Assembly (NCBI RefSeq): GCF_012395815.1
Contig: NZ_JAAZQQ010000002.1
Coordinates: 124,001-188,000, forward strand
Source: Roseicyclus persicicus
Lineage (GTDB): Bacteria > Pseudomonadota > Alphaproteobacteria > Rhodobacterales > Rhodobacteraceae
Reading direction: 5' to 3'
DNA: 64,000 nucleotides
Shown: one piece after another, positions 43,448-51,623 of the stretch
How positions within the stretch are numbered: position 1 is the first letter of the stretch
Layout: each line of letters begins with the position of its first letter
Made by a program: the position numbers and the translations under genes
The notes under the pieces: model-generated
Database searches by the model: none
Seen by the model: the letters and a program-made list of their open reading frames with translations, nothing else
What the model was told of the DNA's origin: nothing

Positions 43448-43476
43448 CATCTTTGCTTCCGAAATACTCCGGGGGG
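43448..43476 (-). repeat. Dispersed repeat copy E with adjacent hairpins
   Basis: On the minus strand: CCCCCCGGAGTATTTCGG then AAGCAAAGATGA, the same variant as the copy inside xdhB. Two hairpins follow immediately: CGCCGGTC/GACCGGCG at 43481-43504 (8-bp stem, 8-base loop) and CGATCGCTCC/GGAGCGATCG at 43503-43525 (10-bp stem, 3-base loop). Together they form a compact mosaic in the convergent gap between the MFS gene and slyX and may terminate transcription. Confidence 0.65.
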
Positions 43477-43578
43477 TGAGCGCCGGTCCGGTCCCTGACC
43501 GGCGATCGCTCCGGTGGAGCGATCGAGGCGCGAACGGGCGGAGCCCCGGATCGTGGGCTGGCCCCCCAGCCGCGCCCC

Positions 43579-43782
43579 TCACCAATGCGGCGGCCGCTGG
43601 TCGGCCAGCGGGATCGTCCCGCCCCCCTCCACCTCGCGCTCGGCCTCGCGCGCCAGCAGCATCTCCACCCGCCGCGTCAGCCGCGCCAGCTCCGCGTCCT
43701 GCCGGGCCACCACCTCCGAAAGGTCCTCTGCCACCCGCTCCAGGTAGGCGATCCGTTCCTCCAGCGCCGTCCGGTCCGTCAT
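43579..43782 (-). CDS. slyX: SlyX family protein
   Basis: A 67-residue SlyX protein: an N-terminal coiled coil ([19 protein letters not shown] and [18 protein letters not shown]) and the conserved C-terminal PPHW (DQRPPHW). The molecular function is unknown. The family is widespread in proteobacteria. It is divergent from hisS, with a near-perfect 26-bp dyad 18 bases before its start codon. Confidence 0.92.
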   Translation of the reverse strand: MTDRTALEERIAYLERVAEDLSEVVARQDAELARLTRRVEMLLAREAEREVEGGGTIPLADQRPPHW

Positions 43783-43800
43783 CCGCCCCTCCGCCTCGTC

Positions 43801-43826
43801 TGCACAGGCTGTGTACAGCATGTGCA
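43801..43826. promoter_or_regulatory. 26-bp dyad between slyX and hisS
   Basis: TGCACA (43801-43806) pairs with TGTGCA (43821-43826), and GCTGT (43808-43812) with ACAGC (43815-43819); all share one centre, so 11 of 13 positions are complementary. Another GTGCAC lies at 43833-43838. The shape suggests an operator for a dimeric repressor or activator serving one or both divergent genes; the protein is unknown. Confidence 0.45.
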
Positions 43827-43915
43827 CGCCCGGTGCACGGTCTCCCGCGCCTCCGCCTTGCCGACCGCGCCCCCCTCCGCTAGAGGGGGCGCGACCAGAC
43901 CCGAGGCCCCGACCG

Positions 43916-45406
43916 ATGGCGAAAGACCGCAAGCAGCCCCGCCCCAAGGCCGAAACGCCCAAGGGCTTCCGCGACTATTTCGGCGCCGAGGTGACCGAGC
44001 GCCAGGAGATGCTCGCCAGGATCGCCGAGGTCTACCGCCGCCACGGCTTCGACCCGCTGGAAACCTCGGCCGTGGAAACCGTCGAGGCGCTGGGCAAGTA
44101 CCTCCCCGATGTCGACCGCCCCAACGCGGGCGTCTTCGCTTGGGCTGAGGAGGAGGGCGAGGGCGGCAGCTGGCTCGCACTCCGCTACGACATGACGGCG
44201 CCCTTGGCCCGCGTCGCGGCGCAGTACCGCAACGACCTGCCCAACCCCTACCGCCGCTTCACCATGGGCCCCGTCTGGCGCAACGAGAAGCCCGGCCCGG
44301 GCCGGTTCCGCCAGTTCTATCAATGCGATGCGGACACGGTCGGCGCGGCCTCGGTCGCCGCCGACGCCGAGATCTGCGGCATGCTGGCCGACGCGCTGGA
44401 GGCCGTGGGGATCGACCGCGGCGACTACATCGTGCGGGTCAACAACCGCAAGGTGCTGAACGGCGTGATGGAGGTCGCGGGGCTGGCGGGCGACGACAAG
44501 GAGCACGCCCGCGGCATCGTGCTCCGCGCCATCGACAAGCTCGACCGGCTGGGCGAGGACGGCGTGCGCGCCCTGCTGGGCAAGGGCCGCAAGGACGAGA
44601 GCGGCGACTTCACCGAAGGCGCGGGGCTCTCGGACGCGCAGGCCGACGTGGTGATGGGCTTCATGGCCGCCCGGCGCGACAGCGGCGCCGCGACGGTCGC
44701 CCGGCTGCGCGAGCTGGTGGCCGGCTCGTCGGTCGGCACCGAGGGCGTTCAGGAACTCGAAACCATCGCCTCTCTCCTCGCCGCCGCCGGCTACGGCCCC
44801 GACCGCATCGTCATCGACCCCTCCGTCGTCCGGGGCCTCGGCTACTACACCGGCCCGGTCTACGAGGCCGAGCTGACCTTCGAGATCCTCGGCGACGACG
44901 GCCGCCCGCGGCAGTTCGGCTCCGTCGCCGGCGGCGGGCGCTACGACGACCTCGTGAAACGCTTCACCGGGCAGGAGGTGCCGGCCACCGGCGTGTCCAT
45001 CGGCGTCGACCGGCTGCTCGCCGCGCTGCGCGCCAAGGGGCGGATGGGCGGCGACGCGCAGGGCCCGGTGGTCGTCACCGTGATGGACCGCGACCGCATG
45101 GCCGACTACCAGCGCATGGCGGCCGATCTGCGCGCCGCCGGCCTGCGCGCCGAGGTCTACCTCGGCAACCCCAAGAACTTCGGCAACCAGCTGAAATACG
45201 CCGACAAACGGGCCAGCCCCGTGGCCGTCATCCAGGGCTCGGACGAGGCCGCCCGCGGCGTGGTGCAGCTCAAGGACCTGATCCTCGGCGCCAAGCTCGC
45301 GCAGGAGGCGACGCTCGAGGAATGGAAATCCCAGCCCGCGCAGGTCGAGGTGCCGCTGGCCGATCTTGTAGCAGAAGTCCGCAAGCTCCTGGACCGGCAC
45401 AGGTGA
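43916..45406 (+). CDS. hisS: Histidyl-tRNA synthetase (alphaproteobacterial type)
   Basis: Charges tRNA-His with histidine; class II synthetase, 496 residues, longer than the E. coli enzyme. Motif 2 region reads [21 protein letters not shown], the form found in alphaproteobacteria (Caulobacter-like) whose tRNA-His lacks the usual G-1, instead of the R-ERPQ-GR-REFHQ form. The histidine pocket is [14 protein letters not shown], motif 3 is [13 protein letters not shown], and an anticodon-binding domain follows. An insertion near residues 188-240 is typical of the group. The stop overlaps the hisZ start (GTGA). Confidence 0.96.
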   Translation: MAKDRKQPRPKAETPKGFRDYFGAEVTERQEMLARIAEVYRRHGFDPLETSAVETVEALGKYLPDVDRPNAGVFAWAEEEGEGGSWLALRYDMTAPLARVAAQYRNDLPNPYRRFTMGPVWRNEKPGPGRFRQFYQCDADTVGAASVAADAEICGMLADALEAVGIDRGDYIVRVNNRKVLNGVMEVAGLAGDDKEHARGIVLRAIDKLDRLGEDGVRALLGKGRKDESGDFTEGAGLSDAQADVVMGFMAARRDSGAATVARLRELVAGSSVGTEGVQELETIASLLAAAGYGPDRIVIDPSVVRGLGYYTGPVYEAELTFEILGDDGRPRQFGSVAGGGRYDDLVKRFTGQEVPATGVSIGVDRLLAALRAKGRMGGDAQGPVVVTVMDRDRMADYQRMAADLRAAGLRAEVYLGNPKNFGNQLKYADKRASPVAVIQGSDEAARGVVQLKDLILGAKLAQEATLEEWKSQPAQVEVPLADLVAEVRKLLDRHR

Positions 45407-46512
45407 CGCCCAAATCCGCCCTCCGGGCCGAGGCGGCGGCGCTTCTGGCCTTCTTCGAGGCGGCGGGTGCCGTGCCCGTCGAGGCGGATCTCCTGTTGCC
45501 CGCCGACACGCTGCTCGACCTCTACGGCGAGGACATCCGCGCGCGCGCCTACGTCACCCACGACCCCGACCGGGGCGAGTTGATGCTGCGCCCCGACTTC
45601 ACCGTGCCGGTGGTGCAGATGCACATGGCCGGCGGTGCCGAGCCCGCGCGCTACACCTACATGGGCGAGGTGTTCCGCACCCAGGCCGCGGGGTCGGGGC
45701 GGCCGTCGGAATACATCCAGGTCGGCTACGAGGTCTTCGACCGCGCCGACCCGACCCGCGCCGATGCCGAGGTCTTTGCCCTGTTCGCGCAGGCGCTGGC
45801 GCCGCTGGGCCTGCGCGCGGTGACGGGCGACATGGGCATCCTGATGGCCGCGGTCGACACGCTGTCGACGACCGACGCGCGCAAGGCCGCGCTCCGCCGC
45901 CACATCTGGCGCCCGCGGCGGTTCCGGGCGCTGCTCGACCGCTACACCGGCCGCGTGGCCCTGCCGCCCGCCCGGGCCCAGCTGATCCGCGCCATGCAGG
46001 CCCAGGGTGCCGGCGCCCTGATCGCCGAGGCCGGGCCCGAGATCGGGCTGCGTTCTGCGCAGGAGGTGGCCGAACGGCTGGCCGCGCTGGTCGCCGACGG
46101 CGCGGCGCCGCCGATCGGCGCGGCCGAGGCCGAGGTGCTGGGCGTGATCCTGTCGCTCAAGGCCGCGCTGCCCGACGCCTACGAGATGCTGTGCGACGTC
46201 TGCGTCGACCTGCCGGGGCTGGCCCCCGCGGTCGACCGCTTTGCCGCCCGCATCGAGGCGCTGATCGCCGCCGGCATCGACGTGGGCGAGCTGCCCTTCG
46301 AGGCCAGCTTCGGCCGCACCACGATGGAATACTACGACGGCTTCGTCTTCGGCTTCCTCGCACCGGGCCGGCCCGACCTGCCGCCGGTGGCGACCGGCGG
46401 GCGCTACGACGCGATGACCCGCCACCTGGGCGGCGGGCGCGAGATCCCGGCCGTGGGCGGCGTGATCCGGCCCGAGCTGGTGTCCCGGCTCAAGGCGGAG
46501 GCGCGGCCATGA
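45403..46512 (+). CDS. hisZ: ATP phosphoribosyltransferase regulatory subunit HisZ
   Basis: A 369-residue HisRS paralogue that lacks aminoacylation activity and forms the regulatory part of ATP phosphoribosyltransferase with short HisG, binding histidine for feedback inhibition. The class II fold is visible in [27 protein letters not shown] and the histidine-binding-like [20 protein letters not shown]. Start is GTG at 45403, overlapping hisS; the end overlaps hisG. The hisS-hisZ-hisG order couples histidine synthesis with charging. Confidence 0.95.
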   Translation: MTPKSALRAEAAALLAFFEAAGAVPVEADLLLPADTLLDLYGEDIRARAYVTHDPDRGELMLRPDFTVPVVQMHMAGGAEPARYTYMGEVFRTQAAGSGRPSEYIQVGYEVFDRADPTRADAEVFALFAQALAPLGLRAVTGDMGILMAAVDTLSTTDARKAALRRHIWRPRRFRALLDRYTGRVALPPARAQLIRAMQAQGAGALIAEAGPEIGLRSAQEVAERLAALVADGAAPPIGAAEAEVLGVILSLKAALPDAYEMLCDVCVDLPGLAPAVDRFAARIEALIAAGIDVGELPFEASFGRTTMEYYDGFVFGFLAPGRPDLPPVATGGRYDAMTRHLGGGREIPAVGGVIRPELVSRLKAEARP

Positions 46513-47207
46513 CGATCCGGCTGGGCGTGCCGTCCAAGGGGCGGCTGATGGACAAGACCTTCGCCTGGTTCGCCGAGCGGGGCCTCGAGATGCGCCGCAG
46601 CGGGTCCGAGCGGGAATACGCGGCCACCGTCGACGGCGCCGACGTGGAACTGATGCTGCTGTCGGCAGGCGAGATCCCGCGCGAACTGGCCGCGGGGCGC
46701 ATCCACCTGGGCGTCACCGGCTCGGACCTGGTGCGCGAGCGCATCCCGGCCTGGGACCAGGCGGTCGAGGTGGTGGCGCCGATGGGCTTCGGCCACGCCG
46801 ACCTGGTGATCGCGGTGCCGCGGCTGTGGATCGACGTCGCCACGCTGGACGACCTCGACGCCGTCGCGGCGGCGTTCCGGCGGCGCCACGGGTTCCGCCT
46901 GCGCATCGCGACCAAGTATCACCGCCTGGTGCGGGAATTCCTGCGCGACGCGGGCGTGGCCGACTACCAGCTGGTCGACAGCCAGGGCGCGACCGAGGGC
47001 ACCGTGGCGCACGGCACCGCCGAGGCCATCGCCGACATCACCTCCTCGGGCGAGACGCTGCGCGCCAACCACCTGAAGATCCTCGATGACGGGGTGATCC
47101 ACCGCTCGGAGGCCACCCTGTTCCGCGCCCGCGGCGCGACCTGGGGCGCGGCCGAACGGCGCGCGATGGACGACCTGTCACGCCGGCTTGTCAGAACGAC
47201 TGTCTGA
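46509..47207 (+). CDS. hisG: ATP phosphoribosyltransferase catalytic subunit (short form)
   Basis: First enzyme of histidine synthesis, condensing ATP with PRPP. The 232-residue short form lacks the C-terminal ACT-like regulatory domain and needs HisZ, which is encoded directly upstream with a 4-base overlap. LGVPSKGRLMDKT is the N-terminal block, GVTGSDLVRER follows, and the PRPP loop is DSQGATEGTVAHGTAEAIADI-like with E-x-T-x-A around residues 160-172. After it comes a gap of 194 bases containing a TTGCGA/TCGCAA dyad (47220-47248) and the promoter of the next gene. Confidence 0.96.
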   Translation: MTIRLGVPSKGRLMDKTFAWFAERGLEMRRSGSEREYAATVDGADVELMLLSAGEIPRELAAGRIHLGVTGSDLVRERIPAWDQAVEVVAPMGFGHADLVIAVPRLWIDVATLDDLDAVAAAFRRRHGFRLRIATKYHRLVREFLRDAGVADYQLVDSQGATEGTVAHGTAEAIADITSSGETLRANHLKILDDGVIHRSEATLFRARGATWGAAERRAMDDLSRRLVRTTV

Positions 47208-47327
47208 CCTGTTGCCGATTTGCGACGCGGAATAATTGTAAATCGCAACGGATAGACACGTTCCGCGGGATTCATTACTGCTTAATTCTTAGGCGGGTGC
47301 CCCCTGCGTCTGGAGGTATTCCCGACT

Positions 47328-47356
47328 TTGAAATGGGGTGACGAGGGCGTTTACTT
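47328..47356 (+). promoter_or_regulatory. Possible promoter of the outer-membrane-type gene
   Basis: TTGAAA at 47328-47333 and TTACTT at 47351-47356 with a 17-base spacer, in a locally AT-rich region about 45 bases before the start codon. The -10 match is poor. Confidence 0.3.
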
Positions 47357-47401
47357 TGTTCCACGCCGCTCGGTTCCGCGCCGAAATTTATGGAGTCTGC
47401 C

Positions 47402-48370
47402 ATGTCTCACCTTCGTACCATCCTGCTGTCGGGGGCCGCGCTCGTGGCGCTGCCGCTGGCGGCGCAGGCCCAGACCGGCCCCGGTTTCTCGGGCACGCTG
47501 ACGCTGGGGTATTCGTCCTCCTCGATCGGGGGCCTGCCCGTGGGCGTCGATCTTGACGCCCTGTCGATCGACGTCGTCACCGACATCGCCTTCAGCGATG
47601 CCTTCACCGTCGGGCTGGACTTCAGCATGTCGACGGGCTCGCTCGACATCGCCGGCGGCGCGCTGGACCTCGACATCGACCTGATCGGCCTCGCCATCGA
47701 GCCGGCCTACCACTTCGGCAACGGCGCCTACGTCGGTGTCTACTACCGCATGGGCGATCTCGACCTGTCGCTCGCGCCGCTCCCGATCGCGCTGGGCGTC
47801 GACACCGAAAGCTACGGTGTCTTCGGCGGCTACGAGCACGGCCCGCTCTGGGTCGAGGGCTTCATCGGCACCTCCGACAGCGATCCGGGCCTGCCGAGCG
47901 GCATCGACATCATGGACTACGGCATCGCGATGTCCTACGACATCAACAGCCAGTTGGCGGTCTTCGGCAGCGTGATCCGCACCGACATCGACGCTGGCGG
48001 CACCGACCTTGACCTCACGGCCATCTCGGTGGGCGCCGACTACGACTTCGGCAACGGCCTGTCGGCCTACGGCTCGGTCGGGATGCTCGACATCGGCCTC
48101 GGCCCGCTCGGCGACTTCGACGCCACGGGCATGACCATCGGCGTCGCCTACGACCTCGCCTCGATGGGCACCCCGATGACGCTGAACCTCGAGTACTCGC
48201 ACACCACGATCGACCTCGGCCCGATCCCGCTCGACCCGGATATCGACCGTTTCGCGATCGGCGTGACCATCCCGCTGGGTGGCGGCTCGTCCGAACCGCT
48301 CAACTCCAACACCCGCACGGCGCGCGGCGATTACCGCTCGGCCATCGCGGCGCTGGCCAACTCGCTCTGA
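47402..48370 (+). CDS. Predicted outer-membrane beta-barrel protein
   Basis: A 322-residue exported protein with a signal peptide (about 1-24, ending AAQAQ). The mature part alternates hydrophobic and polar residues in short strands, strongly acidic and Gly/Leu-rich (FSGTLTLGYSSSSIGG, VGADYDFGNGLSAYGSVG, VAYDLASMGTPMTLNLEYSHT), as in porin-like barrels. It does not end in the usual C-terminal aromatic residue but in ALANSL, after a short polar tail, which is odd for a barrel. ATG at 47402 has GGAG seven bases upstream; ATG at 47390 is possible but less likely. Followed by a strong terminator. Confidence 0.7.
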   Translation: MSHLRTILLSGAALVALPLAAQAQTGPGFSGTLTLGYSSSSIGGLPVGVDLDALSIDVVTDIAFSDAFTVGLDFSMSTGSLDIAGGALDLDIDLIGLAIEPAYHFGNGAYVGVYYRMGDLDLSLAPLPIALGVDTESYGVFGGYEHGPLWVEGFIGTSDSDPGLPSGIDIMDYGIAMSYDINSQLAVFGSVIRTDIDAGGTDLDLTAISVGADYDFGNGLSAYGSVGMLDIGLGPLGDFDATGMTIGVAYDLASMGTPMTLNLEYSHTTIDLGPIPLDPDIDRFAIGVTIPLGGGSSEPLNSNTRTARGDYRSAIAALANSL

Positions 48371-48393
48371 GTTCGGCTGCAGCCTGACACGAG

Positions 48394-48424
48394 GAAACGC
48401 GCGGCCCCCCGGGTCGCGCGTTTC
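48394..48424. terminator. Bidirectional terminator
   Basis: GAAACGCGCG at 48394-48403 pairs with CGCGCGTTTC at 48415-48424 (10-bp stem, 11-base GC-rich loop with its own CCC/GGG). It lies between the convergent outer-membrane-type and DUF1489 genes and carries short A/T ends for both strands. Confidence 0.7.
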
Positions 48425-48428
48425 GCGT

Positions 48429-48878
48429 TCAGAGGACCCCGATCTCGGCCAGCGCGGTCTGCAGGGCGGGGGGCAGCGTTTCCTCCTCCTCGCGGCCCTG
48501 CGGCAGGTCGCGCGGGGCGTCCTCGGGCGACAGGTACCGCCAGCCCTGGAACGGCCGCTTGGGCGTCGCGGCCACCCGCGTCACGGCGGGGTCGAGCACG
48601 ATGCCGCAGCGCGGGATGCCGTCGCCGCCCACCACCTCGTCCAGCCGCAGGATGCGCTGGCGGCACAGCACCAGCCCCTTGAACACCCAATAGAGCGAGC
48701 CGCCCGCCAGCACCTCTTCGGCACGCTTGGGCCACATCCGCGTGACATGCCGCGGCAGCCCGTCCGGCCCCTTGGCCCGCGCCGTCGCCTGCCAGTCGGT
48801 CAGGTCCTCGACCCGCTCGGCGCCGACGCAGAGCTTGATCAGGTGAATTGTCCCCGGCTTACCCACAGATCGCTCCAC
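48429..48878 (-). CDS. DUF1489 family protein
   Basis: A 149-residue alphaproteobacterial DUF1489 protein, recognised by IHLIKLCVGAERVEDLTDW, HVTRMWPKRAEEVLAGGSLYWVFKG and RQRILRLDEV. Function unknown; cytoplasmic, no signal or membrane helix. Starts are uncertain: GTG at 48878, or GTG four codons later, both before the conserved HLIKLCVG. It is divergent from nrdJ, and the shared 112-base gap contains a CCCTAC/GTAGGG dyad. Confidence 0.87.
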   Translation of the reverse strand: MERSVGKPGTIHLIKLCVGAERVEDLTDWQATARAKGPDGLPRHVTRMWPKRAEEVLAGGSLYWVFKGLVLCRQRILRLDEVVGGDGIPRCGIVLDPAVTRVAATPKRPFQGWRYLSPEDAPRDLPQGREEEETLPPALQTALAEIGVL

Positions 48879-48891
48879 AGAATCCCGAAAT

Positions 48892-48911
48892 CCCTACCCC
48901 ATATCGTAGGG
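48892..48911. promoter_or_regulatory. Dyad upstream of nrdJ
   Basis: CCCTAC at 48892-48897 and GTAGGG at 48906-48911, separated by CCCATATC. It lies 80-99 bases before nrdJ. It has an AT-containing centre like NrdR boxes but does not fit their ACAC...GTGT ends, and I find no second copy at the 31-32 bp spacing usual for NrdR. Confidence 0.35.
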
Positions 48912-48990
48912 CTGTCACGATCCGCTGCAATCTGTTGATCGCCCCGGCCACAAAGGTTATCTTGGCCGTCTGCCGACAGGAGCCCCCCGC

Positions 48991-51483
48991 ATGAGCCGTT
49001 TCGCCGCCCCCATCGCCGCGCAGATCTGGGACATGAAGTACCGCCTGAAACAGGCGGACGGCACGCCCATCGACCAGACGGTCGAGGACACCTGGCGCCG
49101 CATCGCCCGCGCGCTGGCCTCGGTGGAACAGGACACCGCTGAGTGGGAAAACCGCTTCTACGCCGCGCTCGAGGATTTCCGGTACCTGCCCGCCGGCCGC
49201 ATCGTCGCGGGTGCGGGCACCGGGCGGTCGGTGACGCTGTTCAACTGCTTCGTCATGGGCACCATCCCCGACAGCATGGGCGGCATCTTCGACAACCTGA
49301 AGGAGGCCGCCCTGACCATGCAGCAGGGCGGTGGGATCGGCTACGATTTCTCCACCATCCGGCCCAAGGGCGCCGCCGTGCACGGCGTGGCGGCCGACGC
49401 CTCGGGGCCGCTGTCCTTCATGGACGTGTGGGACGCGATGTGCCGCACCATCATGTCGGCGGGCAGCCGCCGCGGCGCGATGATGGCGACGCTGCGCTGC
49501 GACCACCCCGACATCGAGGCCTTCATCGCCGCGAAATCCGACCCCGCGCGGCTGCGCATGTTCAACGTCTCGGTTCTGGTGACCGACGCCTTCATGGCCG
49601 CGGTCGAGGCCGATGGCCCCTGGGACCTCGTCTTCGACGGCAAGGTCTACCGCACCGTGCAGGCGCGCGACCTGTGGAACCGGATCATGCGGGCGACCTA
49701 CGACTACGCCGAACCCGGCGTGATCTTCATCGACCGCATCAACGCAGAGAACAACCTCCAGTACGCCGAGACCATCGCGGCCACGAACCCCTGCGGCGAG
49801 CAGCCCCTGCCGCCCTACGGCGCGTGCCTCCTGGGCTCCATCAACCTGTCGCGGCTGGTCGAGGACCCCTTTGCCCCCGCCGCCCGGATCGAGGCCGAGC
49901 GGCTGGACGACCTCGTCGCCGTCGCGGTGCGGATGATGGACAACGTGGTCGACGCCTCGCGCTTCCCCCTGCCGCAGCAGGCGCAGGAGGCGCAGGCGAA
50001 ACGGCGGATCGGGCTGGGCGTGACGGGCCTCGCCGACGCGCTGGCCATGGTCGGGCTGCGCTACGGCTCGCCCGAGGCGGCGGCGCAGACGGCGGATTGG
50101 ATGGAGGCCATCGCCAACGCCGCCTACCGCGCCTCGGCCCTGATCGCGGCGGAAAAGGGGGCCTTCCCCCTCTACGACGCCGCGGCCTATGCCGACGCGC
50201 CGATGATCCGCCGCCTGTCGCCCGAGGTGCAGGCGCTGATCGCGCAACACGGGCTGCGCAACGCGCTCCTCACCTCCATCGCGCCGACCGGGACGATCAG
50301 CCTGTTCGCCGGCAACGTGTCGTCGGGGATCGAGCCGATCTTCGCCAATTCCTATACAAGAAAGGTCCTGCAACCCGACGGCACCCGCACCGAGGAGGAG
50401 GTGGTCGACTACGCCGTCGCCATGTGGCGCGAGATCGAGGGCGACGCCGACCTGCCCGACCAGTTCGTGACCGCCCAAACGCTGGCGCCGATGGACCATG
50501 TGCGGATGCAGGCCGCCGCCCAGCCCTGGATCGACTCGTCGATCTCCAAGACGATCAACGTGCCCGCCGACATCTCCTTCGAGGACTTCAAGGACGTCTA
50601 CGCCGAAGCCTACCGCACCGGCTGCAAGGGCTGCACGACCTACCGCCCGAACGCGGTGACGGGGAGCGTGTTGAGTGTGGCCGAGGATGGGAAGGCTGCT
50701 GCGCCCAGCTTTGGCGAGGCTTTCGCTCGTCACCTCAGCGAGACTGGCAAGAGCGTTGCCGAGGTAGCCGAAGCGACCGGCGTAAATTACCATACGCTCG
50801 ACAAGTTGAAGAAGAGGAGCGGGTCGAGCACCAGCGCAGAGAACGCTCACAAGATTGCCGCGTTCTTCGGCAAATCGGTTAAAGGCTTCCTCAACGCTGC
50901 CGCCCCCGAAGTCGTGGCGACGACCGCCGCAGAACCCCTCCGGCCCCACGGCGACGTCATCTACATGTCCGAGCCGCTCGACCGCCCGCAGTCGCTCGAA
51001 GGCCACACCTACAAGCTCAAGTGGCCCGACAGCGAGCACGCGCTCTACATCACCATCAATGACATCGTGCTGGCCGGCCACCGGCGGCCCTTCGAGGTGT
51101 TCATCAACTCCAAGAACATGGAGCACTACGCCTGGACGGTCGCCCTGACGCGCATGATCTCGGCGGTGTTCCGGCGCGGCGGCGACGTGTCCTTCGTGGT
51201 CGAGGAGCTCAAGGCCGTCTTCGACCCGCGCGGCGGGGCCTGGATGAACGGCAAGTATGTCCCCTCGATCCTCGCGGCCATCGGCGGCGTGATCGAGCGG
51301 CACATGATCTCCATCGGCTTCATCGCCGGCGAGGGGATGGGCCTGAAATCGGACCCGCAGGCCGAGGTGGTGAACCTCGGGCACAAGCCGGGGCCGGCCT
51401 GCCCGAACTGCGGCCAGTACGACATGCGCATGGCCGAGGGCTGCCTGACCTGCAACAGCTGCGGCTACTCCAAGTGCAGCTGA
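48991..51483 (+). CDS. nrdJ: Adenosylcobalamin-dependent (class II) ribonucleotide reductase with HTH-like insertion
   Basis: An 830-residue enzyme that reduces ribonucleotides to deoxyribonucleotides with a B12 radical. Conserved blocks are LFNCFVMGTIPDSMGG, GGGIGYDFSTIRPKG, the substrate-site NPCGEQPLPPYG (about 267-278), SSGIEPIFANSY, GCKGCTTYRPNAVTGSVL and a C-terminal cysteine cluster (CPNCGQ, CLTCNSCGYSKC) that accepts electrons. Residues about 574-634 form an apparent five-helix XRE/Cro-type DNA-binding region (FGEAFARHLSETGKSVAEVA, GVNYHTLDKLKKR, TSAENAHKIAAFFG), placed where I recall only a short linker before GDVIYMSEPLDRP. Its DNA is lower in GC (59 % over 50701-50880) and uses codons rare nearby. 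AGGAG precedes the ATG. Confidence 0.93.
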   Translation: MSRFAAPIAAQIWDMKYRLKQADGTPIDQTVEDTWRRIARALASVEQDTAEWENRFYAALEDFRYLPAGRIVAGAGTGRSVTLFNCFVMGTIPDSMGGIFDNLKEAALTMQQGGGIGYDFSTIRPKGAAVHGVAADASGPLSFMDVWDAMCRTIMSAGSRRGAMMATLRCDHPDIEAFIAAKSDPARLRMFNVSVLVTDAFMAAVEADGPWDLVFDGKVYRTVQARDLWNRIMRATYDYAEPGVIFIDRINAENNLQYAETIAATNPCGEQPLPPYGACLLGSINLSRLVEDPFAPAARIEAERLDDLVAVAVRMMDNVVDASRFPLPQQAQEAQAKRRIGLGVTGLADALAMVGLRYGSPEAAAQTADWMEAIANAAYRASALIAAEKGAFPLYDAAAYADAPMIRRLSPEVQALIAQHGLRNALLTSIAPTGTISLFAGNVSSGIEPIFANSYTRKVLQPDGTRTEEEVVDYAVAMWREIEGDADLPDQFVTAQTLAPMDHVRMQAAAQPWIDSSISKTINVPADISFEDFKDVYAEAYRTGCKGCTTYRPNAVTGSVLSVAEDGKAAAPSFGEAFARHLSETGKSVAEVAEATGVNYHTLDKLKKRSGSSTSAENAHKIAAFFGKSVKGFLNAAAPEVVATTAAEPLRPHGDVIYMSEPLDRPQSLEGHTYKLKWPDSEHALYITINDIVLAGHRRPFEVFINSKNMEHYAWTVALTRMISAVFRRGGDVSFVVEELKAVFDPRGGAWMNGKYVPSILAAIGGVIERHMISIGFIAGEGMGLKSDPQAEVVNLGHKPGPACPNCGQYDMRMAEGCLTCNSCGYSKCS

Positions 51484-51504
51484 CCCGTGCCGCCCGCGGC
51501 TGAC

Positions 51505-51523
51505 CCGGCGCGCCCGGTTTTTT
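51505..51523 (+). terminator. Probable terminator of nrdJ
   Basis: CCGG at 51505-51508 can pair with CCGG at 51514-51517 and is followed by six T residues. The stem is short; a CCGGCG/CGCCGG pairing that encloses the T-run is an alternative fold. Confidence 0.4.
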
Positions 51524-51553
51524 CGCCGGCCCCGCACCCTGTGCGACGGCCGT

Positions 51554-51567
51554 TTGATCCACGTCAT
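51554..51567. promoter_or_regulatory. Possible FnrL/FNR site and promoter
   Basis: TTGAT at 51554-51558, four bases, then GTCAT at 51563-51567: eight of ten positions fit the FNR consensus TTGAT-N4-ATCAA. A -10-like CATAAC at 51588-51593 would put the transcription start near 51600, about 40 bases after the site's centre, the spacing of FNR-activated class II promoters. Confidence 0.42.
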
Positions 51568-51623
51568 GTCGCGCTGTTGACGGTGTTCATAACCTGCGCC
51601 CGCAAGGTTCGCAGGAGTGTGCC

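Noticed and set aside
48892-48911. NrdR box
   Set aside because: The dyad lacks the ACA...TGT ends of NrdR boxes and there is no second box at the usual spacing. Kept only as an unspecified dyad.
48879-48990. Cobalamin riboswitch in front of the B12-dependent reductase
   Set aside because: The 112-base gap is too short for a full B12 riboswitch and I see no B12-box-like sequence.
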